NCBI GenBank assembly: GCA_003644265.1
Contig: QNBX01000215.1
Coordinates: 1-6,523 of the forward strand
Source: Planctomycetota bacterium
GTDB taxonomy: Bacteria > Planctomycetota > B15-G4
Length of the DNA: 6,523 nucleotides
Reading direction: 5' to 3'
Shown: in pieces, positions 1-3,738 of the stretch
Layout of the letters: every line of letters begins with the position of its first letter
How positions within the stretch are numbered: position 1 is the first letter of the stretch
Position numbers and translations under genes: made by a program
Notes under the pieces: model-generated
Told to the model about the DNA's origin: nothing
Databases searched by the model: none
What the model saw: the letters and a program-made list of their open reading frames with translations, nothing else

Positions 1-29
1 TACGCATGCAACGTGAGAAGACCATCGGT

Positions 30-62
30 CAGCCGTGTGCGGGAAATCCGCACGCACGGTTG
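30..62 (+). ncRNA. Group II intron domain V (catalytic hairpin)
   Basis: The lower helix pairs 30-38 with 54-62, including the invariant AGC triad (31-33) opposite GTT (59-61) with its G-U wobble. The upper helix pairs 39-42 with 48-51. A two-base AC bulge (52-53) sits on the 3' side, as in canonical domain V, and the apical loop is GAAAT (43-47). This closely matches the well-known domain V consensus, which begins AGCCGT and ends ACGGTT. Two departures are visible: the terminal pair is C-G instead of the usual G-C, and the loop is one base off a plain GNRA tetraloop, giving 33 nt instead of 34. Domain V is the metal-binding active site of the ribozyme. Confidence 0.8.
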
Positions 63-66
63 GAAA

Positions 67-115
67 GGGGACCTCAGGAAACGGAGCTTGCAGGCCACCG
101 CGCCTGAGGTCTACC
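67..115 (+). ncRNA. Group II intron domain VI with bulged branch-point A
   Basis: Bases 70-78 pair perfectly over 9 bp with 103-111. Below this helix, G69 can wobble-pair with T112, A113 is left bulged, and G67-G68 pair with C114-C115. This is the expected shape of domain VI, in which a bulged adenosine a few nucleotides from the intron end attacks the 5' splice site. A113 lies 5 nt before T118. Most group II introns have 6-7 nt here, so either the 3' end is slightly further on or this intron is one base short. A small inner pairing (82-84 with 98-100) extends the stem. The helix also contains the Shine-Dalgarno sequence of the next gene. Confidence 0.65.
106..109 (+). promoter_or_regulatory. 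Ribosome binding site of the scaffold gene, inside the intron helix
   Basis: GAGG at 106-109 is 7 nt before the ATG at 117, a normal Shine-Dalgarno position, and supports that start. It is unusual because all four bases are paired with 72-75 in the domain VI stem, so the site would be hidden when the RNA folds as an intron. Confidence 0.55.
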
Positions 116-116
116 A

Positions 117-479
117 ATGACCCGCCTGCCCGACGTCCTGATCGATCACATCCGCAACCCGCGCAACGTGGGGCGGCCCGACGGCGAGCGGGTCTTCACC
201 GGCGTCGCCACCAACGCCGCGTGTCGTGACCATCTGGTCCTCTACTTGTTGACCGACGACGAGGGGGCGGTGGCGCGGGCCGGGTTCAAGGCCACGGGCT
301 GCCCGGCCTGCCTGGCCATGGGCTCTGCGTCCACGGAGCTGGTGCGGGGGCTGGCGTTCGAGCCCGGCTTGCCGGCGCGGGCCGAGGCCGCCTGGCACGA
401 GGCCTTCGGCGAGCCGGCCGGCCTGCATCGCCACGCGCTCTCGCTGGTGCGCGAGGCGCTGGCCGACGCGCTGGGCTGA
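117..479 (+). CDS. IscU/NifU-type iron-sulfur cluster scaffold protein, atypical cysteine set
   Basis: This 120-residue cytoplasmic protein resembles IscU, SufU and the NifU N-terminal domain, on which Fe-S clusters are built from cysteine-desulfurase sulfur before transfer to apo-proteins. The family start is clear: an LIDHIRNPRNVG stretch (8-19) followed by the first ligand region NAACRD, with Cys36 and Asp38 matching the conserved Cys-x-Asp. The second ligand region is GCPACLAMGSAS (61-72), with Cys62 at the canonical site plus an extra Cys65. The third canonical cysteine, expected near residue 105, is absent: the segment reads LHRHALS, with His104, Arg105 and His106. Length is near that of IscU (about 128). 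The ATG has a good GAGG 7 nt upstream, and the N-terminus needs no extension. No desulfurase or HscA/HscB gene is in the window. It could be a genuine scaffold using a different third ligand, or a divergent carrier or regulator. I leave the symbol empty because IscU and SufU cannot be separated here. Confidence 0.82.
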   Translation: MTRLPDVLIDHIRNPRNVGRPDGERVFTGVATNAACRDHLVLYLLTDDEGAVARAGFKATGCPACLAMGSASTELVRGLAFEPGLPARAEAAWHEAFGEPAGLHRHALSLVREALADALG

Positions 480-544
480 GCGGCCGGGCTGAGCGGCCGG
501 GCTGAGACGCCGGGCTGAGACGCCGGGCTGAGACGCCGGGCGCC
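473..544 (+). repeat. 13-bp tandem repeat starting at the scaffold gene stop codon
   Basis: Five 13-bp units run head to tail at 473-485, 486-498, 499-511, 512-524 and 525-537, with a partial sixth at 538-544. The first two read GGGCTGAGCGGCC and the next three GGGCTGAGACGCC, so two sub-types were amplified separately. The TGA in unit one is the scaffold gene stop (477-479). Because 13 is not a multiple of 3, the TGA copies fall in all three forward frames. Bases 481-485 and 495-499 can pair as a small 5-bp hairpin, but no T-run follows. The array fills most of the gap before the convergent kdsA stop at 559, so it may also serve as a shared 3' end, which is not shown. Confidence 0.9.
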
Positions 545-558
545 CCTTGGCCCCGGGC

Positions 559-1443
559 TCAGCCTGGCTCGGTGACCGCCGCGCGCACCTTGATCAGCGT
601 GCGCAGCATGGCCTCCATCTCGTCCAGCGGGATCATGTTGGGGCCGTCGGACAGGGCCCGGTCGGGGTCGGGGTGGGTCTCGGCGAAGAGGCCGTCGCAG
701 CCGGCGGCCACGGCGGCGCGGGCCAGCAGCGGCGCGTACTGGCGCTCGCCTCCGGTGGTGCCTCCCGCGCCCGAGGGCTGCTGGACCGAGTGCGTGGCGT
801 CGAACACAACCGGCACGTCGAAGGCCTGCATGATCGGGATGGCGCGCATGTCGCTGACCAGGGTGTTGTAGCCCAGGGTCACGCCGCGCTCGGTGACGCA
901 CAGCTCGCGGGCGCCCGTGCTGCGCAGCTTCTCGAGCGAGTGCACGATGTCCCACGGGGCCATGAACTGGCCCTTCTTGAGGTTGACCGCCAGCCCGCTC
1001 TGGCCCGCCGCCAGCAGCAGGTCGGTCTGTCGGCAGAGGAAGGCCGGGATCTGGATCAGGTCGACCTTGCCCACGGCCAGTTCGCAGTGGGCCGGCTCGT
1101 GCACGTCGGTCATGACCGGCACGCCGAGCTGGTCGCGCACGGCGGCCAGCAGCTCCAGGCCCTCCTCGGCGCCCGGGCCCCGGAACGACTCGAGCGAGGT
1201 GCGGTTGGCCTTGTCGAAGCTGGCCTTGAACACGAAGGGCAGGCCCAGCTCAGCGCACAGATCGCGCATGCGCTCGGCGATGGCGAAGGGCTGTTTGTCG
1301 TCCTCGATCACGCAGGGCCCGGCCAGCAGGAACAGGGGGCCGCCGGGGTCGAGGGTCAGGGGACCGATGCGCAAGGAGCTGCTCGAAGCGGGGTGACGGG
1401 GAGCGATTGGGGTGTCGGGGAGCCGACCGGCGGCATCGTACAC
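559..1443 (-). CDS. kdsA: 3-deoxy-8-phosphooctulonate (Kdo-8-P) synthase, metal-dependent class
   Basis: KdsA condenses phosphoenolpyruvate with D-arabinose 5-phosphate to give Kdo-8-phosphate, the first committed step to the Kdo sugar of the lipopolysaccharide inner core; it is cytoplasmic. The 294-residue product has the family landmarks: LAGPCVIE (40-47), FKASFDKANRTS (72-83), the TDVHEP block (112-117), FDATHSVQQP (214-223) and a SDGPNM segment (265-270). Cys44, His218, Glu255 and Asp266 match the four metal ligands of the metal-dependent (Aquifex-type) enzymes; the E. coli type has Asn in place of the Cys. The barrel looks complete. The start is uncertain: the GTG at 1443 adds about 20 residues beyond usual KdsA length and has no well-spaced Shine-Dalgarno, only GAGGAG 15 nt away. 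An internal TTG (codon 24, 1372-1374) would give a typical length but also lacks a good site. It stands alone, convergent with the scaffold gene and divergent from the SDR gene. Confidence 0.96.
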   Translation of the reverse strand: MYDAAGRLPDTPIAPRHPASSSSLRIGPLTLDPGGPLFLLAGPCVIEDDKQPFAIAERMRDLCAELGLPFVFKASFDKANRTSLESFRGPGAEEGLELLAAVRDQLGVPVMTDVHEPAHCELAVGKVDLIQIPAFLCRQTDLLLAAGQSGLAVNLKKGQFMAPWDIVHSLEKLRSTGARELCVTERGVTLGYNTLVSDMRAIPIMQAFDVPVVFDATHSVQQPSGAGGTTGGERQYAPLLARAAVAAGCDGLFAETHPDPDRALSDGPNMIPLDEMEAMLRTLIKVRAAVTEPG

Positions 1444-1444
1444 T
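1439..1444 (+). promoter_or_regulatory. Weak candidate -10 element for the SDR gene
   Basis: TACACT (1439-1444) matches four of six bases of the sigma-70 -10 box and would place transcription start near 1451, about 45 nt before the GTG at 1497. There is no convincing -35; TCGGGG at 1415-1420 with an 18-nt spacer is the best available. On the minus strand the adjacent TACGAT (1435-1440) is an equally weak -10 for kdsA, overlapping its annotated GTG start region. If real, it would force kdsA to start downstream at the TTG. Confidence 0.2.
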
Positions 1445-1483
1445 CCCCGCTGTGCCGGCTCCTCGGAGGGCCGGGCTCCCCCC

Positions 1484-1490
1484 GGGAGGT
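1484..1490 (+). promoter_or_regulatory. Shine-Dalgarno that fixes the SDR gene start
   Basis: GGGAGGT lies 6 nt before the GTG at 1497. This strong site, with the nucleotide-binding motif beginning immediately after that GTG, excludes the longer in-frame start at 1407, which would add 30 unrelated residues. Confidence 0.8.
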
Positions 1491-1496
1491 CAGTTC

Positions 1497-2354
1497 GTGC
1501 GCGTGCTCGTCACCGGTGCCAGCGGCTTCGTGGGGCAGGCCGTGACCGCCGCCTTGGCCGCCCACGGGCATGAGGTGCTGGGTGTGGCGCGCAGCGGCGT
1601 GGAGCGGCCGCTCGATCTCTGCGCGGAGGGCGCTGTGGAGACCCTGCTCTCCGGCGTGAGCCTGGGCGCGCTGGTGCACTGCGCCGCCGTGCCCGACATC
1701 GCCCCCTGCCGGCGCGACCCCGTCGCCGCCCAGCGCCTCAACGCCCACGTGCCCGGGCTGCTGGCCCGGGGCTGCGCGGCCCGCGGCGTGCGGCTGGTGC
1801 ACGTGTCCACCGACCAGGTCTTCGACGGTGACGCCGGCCCCTACCGTGAGGAGCACCTGCCGCGCCCGCTGCATGTCTACGGCCAGACCAAGTGGGAGGG
1901 CGAGCAGGCCGTGGCGGCGGCCCATCCCGGCGCGGCCCTGGTGCGCCCCGGGTTGGTGACCGGCCTGGCGCCGCCCGGACGGCGCTCGGCCAGCACGGCC
2001 CTGGCCGACGCCCTGGCGCGGGCACAGGCCGGGCGCGGGCCGCCTGCGCCCATGTTCACGGATGAGCGCCGCTCGCCGGTGGCCGTGGGCGAGCTGGCGC
2101 TGGCGCTGGTCGAGCTGGTGCAGCGCGAGCAGCTCTCGGGCCTGTTCCACTGCGGCGGGCCCGAGGCGCTCAGCCGGCACGAGCTGGCTCTGCGCGAGGC
2201 CGAGGCCCTGGGCTACCCGGCCGAGCTGGTGGGCGCGAGCACCCGCGCCGAGGCCGGCCTGGAGGCGGAGCGCCCGGCCGACCTGAGCCTGGACAGCGCG
2301 CGCCTGGTGAACGCGCTGGGCTGGTCGCCACAGGCGCTGGTCGGCGTGGCCTGA
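1497..2354 (+). CDS. RmlD-like NAD(P)-dependent sugar-nucleotide reductase (extended SDR family)
   Basis: The 285-residue protein is an extended short-chain dehydrogenase/reductase of the RmlD (dTDP-4-dehydrorhamnose reductase) / MAT2B type. It starts directly with a Rossmann beta strand and the glycine motif TGASGFVG (6-13; Gly7, Gly10, Gly13). The catalytic set is complete: HVSTDQVFDG (102-111) with Ser104-Thr105-Asp106, then Tyr128 and Lys132 in YGQTK. Further family features are RPG after the catalytic helix (150-152), FTDERRSPVAVGELA (187-201) and the C-terminal ADLSLDSARL with GWSP. There is no signal peptide or membrane segment. Length fits RmlD (about 290). No rmlA, rmlB or rmlC is nearby, so dTDP-rhamnose synthesis is not supported by context; the substrate is unknown and another 4-keto sugar nucleotide is possible. 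The gene is divergent from kdsA and separated from the next gene by 214 bp with its own likely promoter, so it is probably monocistronic. Confidence 0.85.
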   Translation: MRVLVTGASGFVGQAVTAALAAHGHEVLGVARSGVERPLDLCAEGAVETLLSGVSLGALVHCAAVPDIAPCRRDPVAAQRLNAHVPGLLARGCAARGVRLVHVSTDQVFDGDAGPYREEHLPRPLHVYGQTKWEGEQAVAAAHPGAALVRPGLVTGLAPPGRRSASTALADALARAQAGRGPPAPMFTDERRSPVAVGELALALVELVQREQLSGLFHCGGPEALSRHELALREAEALGYPAELVGASTRAEAGLEAERPADLSLDSARLVNALGWSPQALVGVA

Positions 2355-2361
2355 GCTCAAG

Positions 2362-2432
2362 GCGGCCGGGGCACCCGTGCGGCCGCGGAGCAGCGCGTTG
2401 TTCGCGGCCCCGTGGCTGCTCGCGGCCGCGCG
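2362..2432 (+). terminator. Long GC-rich inverted repeat, candidate terminator of the SDR gene
   Basis: Bases 2376-2394 pair with 2415-2432: an 18-bp stem with a single bulged G (2387 or 2388), one T-G wobble, and a 20-nt loop (2395-2414). The core arms read GCGGCCGCG then AGCAGC, with the exact complement on the other side. A competing smaller hairpin pairs 2362-2368 with 2380-2386 (7 bp, 11-nt loop) and uses part of the same left arm, so the two exclude each other. No T-run follows; the nearest T's are only 2441-2443. Coming just after the SDR stop (2352-2354), it most likely marks that transcript's 3' end, but a protein-binding site is also possible. Confidence 0.45.
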
Positions 2433-2479
2433 CCGGCCCGTTTCCCGGCGGCGGCGCGAGGTCTGGTGCGCTGTGCGGC

Positions 2480-2508
2480 TTGGTCTCGGCACGGCGGCCG
2501 TGGACAAT
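2480..2508 (+). promoter_or_regulatory. Candidate sigma-70 promoter for the ApgM-like/valS pair
   Basis: TTGGTC (2480-2485) and GACAAT (2503-2508) are separated by exactly 17 nt. The match is three of six for the -35 and four of six for the -10, moderate but standing out in this GC-rich background. Start of transcription would be near 2515, about 55 nt before the ATG at 2569. The rest of the 2355-2568 gap, outside this and the inverted repeat, shows nothing I recognise. Confidence 0.4.
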
Positions 2509-2568
2509 GGCTCGTTACGCTGCGTTCTCCCCTGCCCTGCTCCCCGGCCCCCCTGAGGAAAGCCCGCC

Positions 2569-3738
2569 ATGAAGGCCGTCCTGCTGCTGCTGCCTGGGCT
2601 GTGCGAGCCCGCGCTCGCGGACCTGGACGGTCGCACGGTGCTGGCCGCGGCGGGCACGCCTGCGCTGGACCAGCTGGCGCAGGAGGGGCGCATGGGGCAG
2701 GTGCGCCTGGCGCCCGAGGGGCAGCTCCCGGAGGACGGCGCGGCCCTGCTGTCGCTGCTGGGCTACGACCCCCGGCGCGAGCCCTGCGGTCGCGGCGCCC
2801 TGGAGGCGGCGGGGCTGGGGCTCGAGCTGGGTCCGGACGATCTGGCGCTGCGGCTCGACCTGCTCACCACCTGGCGCGGTGTGCTCGCGGACCCGTGGGT
2901 CGGGGGCATCGCGCCGGCGGAGGCCCGGCTGCTGGTGCTGGCCCTGGCGCAGGAGCTGGACGATGAGCGCGTGTCGTTGCACGCCGGCCGCGGGGCGCGC
3001 CACGTGCTGCTGCTGCGCGGCGGCGCGGGGCTCGAGCTGGTCACCGTGCCGCCGGGGCGCGTGCCCGAGGGCGAGGTGGCCAAGTGCTGGCCCGGTGGCG
3101 CCGACGGCGAGCTGCTGCACCGGATCATGCTGGCGGCGGAGCCCGTGCTGGCGCGGCACGACGTGAACCGCGTGCGACTCGACCTGGGCGAGCAGCCCGC
3201 CGACGCTGTCTGGCCCTGGGGCCCGGGTCGTCGCCTGGTGCTGGAGCCCTTCTCGCTGCGCACGGGCCGCTCGCTGGCGCTGCTGGCCCGGGGCGCCGCG
3301 CCGCGCGGGCTGGGGGTCCTGGCCGGTGCCGCGCTGCCCATGGTCCCCGCCGTGCGAGAGGGGCCCGCGGCCGTGCTGCGCGCCGCTCTGTCCGCGCTCG
3401 ACGCACGCGACGTGCTGGTGCTGCACGTGGACGGCCCGGGCCGCGCGAGCCCCGCCACCCTGGGCGAGCTGGACCGCACGCTGGTGGCGCCCCTGGTGCG
3501 CGCGCTCGCGCGCCGCGGCGACGTACGCCTGGCCGTCAGCACCGATCGCCCCAGCCCGAGCCTCAGCCCCGCGGCCCGCGCGCCGTTCGTGGCCTGGGGG
3601 CCGGGCATCGAGGCCGGCCGCGCGCGCCGCTTCGACCCCTCCCAGGCCGACCTCGACGTCGAGCACGGCCACACCCTGCTCGATTTCCTGCTCGGCACGG
3701 GACACCCGACCGACACGCAGACCGGAGCCTCATCATGA
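2569..3738 (+). CDS. Archaeal-type (ApgM family) phosphoglycerate mutase homologue, catalytic residues lost
   Basis: The 389-residue protein is of usual ApgM length (about 400) and follows the family through its scaffold: TPALDQLAQEGRMGQV (30-45), LLGYDP with CGRGALEAAGLGLEL (63-87), VNRVRLDLGEQPADAVWPWGPGR (199-221, matching the family 'NRAR...PAN...W.WG.GR' block) and a late LHVDGP/STDRPSP region. ApgM enzymes use two metal ions and a Ser to interconvert 2- and 3-phosphoglycerate. Here the N-terminal metal Asp of DG.xD is Pro9; the Ser-Asp of the nucleophile motif aligns with Asp56-Gly57; the Asp and His of 'PDEAGH' are Gly291 and Pro295; the His of 'TDH' is Arg327 (Asp326 kept); and the late HT...PVPF His is about Ser333. 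It is therefore probably a pseudoenzyme or has a changed chemistry. The frame is intact with normal codon use, so it is not a decaying gene. GAGG lies 10 nt before the ATG. Its TGA overlaps the valS ATG. The alignment is by eye. Confidence 0.75.
   Translation: MKAVLLLLPGLCEPALADLDGRTVLAAAGTPALDQLAQEGRMGQVRLAPEGQLPEDGAALLSLLGYDPRREPCGRGALEAAGLGLELGPDDLALRLDLLTTWRGVLADPWVGGIAPAEARLLVLALAQELDDERVSLHAGRGARHVLLLRGGAGLELVTVPPGRVPEGEVAKCWPGGADGELLHRIMLAAEPVLARHDVNRVRLDLGEQPADAVWPWGPGRRLVLEPFSLRTGRSLALLARGAAPRGLGVLAGAALPMVPAVREGPAAVLRAALSALDARDVLVLHVDGPGRASPATLGELDRTLVAPLVRALARRGDVRLAVSTDRPSPSLSPAARAPFVAWGPGIEAGRARRFDPSQADLDVEHGHTLLDFLLGTGHPTDTQTGASS

Larger units (their letters stand above)
1..118 (+). 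mobile_element. 3' end of a group II intron (domains V and VI), truncated by window start
   Basis: This stretch has the two 3'-terminal domains of a group II self-splicing ribozyme. Positions 30-62 fold as domain V and 67-115 as domain VI, in the usual order with a short linker (63-66). The 3' splice site is probably just after the AAT at 116-118, since group II introns normally end in A-pyrimidine; the AC at 120-121 is an alternative. The intron body, any reverse transcriptase/maturase gene and the 5' exon would lie left of the window. Positions 1-29 would be the end of domain IV and carry nothing I recognise. The reading frame from position 1 is open to a TGA at 118-120, so an unrelated upstream coding tail cannot be fully excluded, but the paired structures favour the intron. 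Whether the intron is intact or a dead fragment cannot be told from here. Confidence 0.72.

Noticed and set aside
1..120. Open frame from position 1 ending TGA at 118-120, overlapping the scaffold ATG as ATGA
   Set aside because: Only 39 codons without recognisable protein similarity, and the same bases form the domain V and VI structures. Kept as an alternative, not annotated.
473..544. CRISPR-like array
   Set aside because: Units are 13 bp with no spacers, so it is a simple tandem repeat.
547..1545. A 332-codon plus-strand open frame over kdsA
   Set aside because: It is the antisense shadow of kdsA, whose active-site motifs are clear on the minus strand.
2412..2568. A small gene in the gap before the ApgM-like gene
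   Set aside because: The open frame here has no ribosome site, Ala/Arg/Gly-rich composition, and overlaps the inverted repeat and promoter.
1356..2693. A 445-codon minus-strand open frame over the SDR gene
   Set aside because: Antisense to a gene with complete SDR motifs and a strong ribosome site; low-complexity composition.
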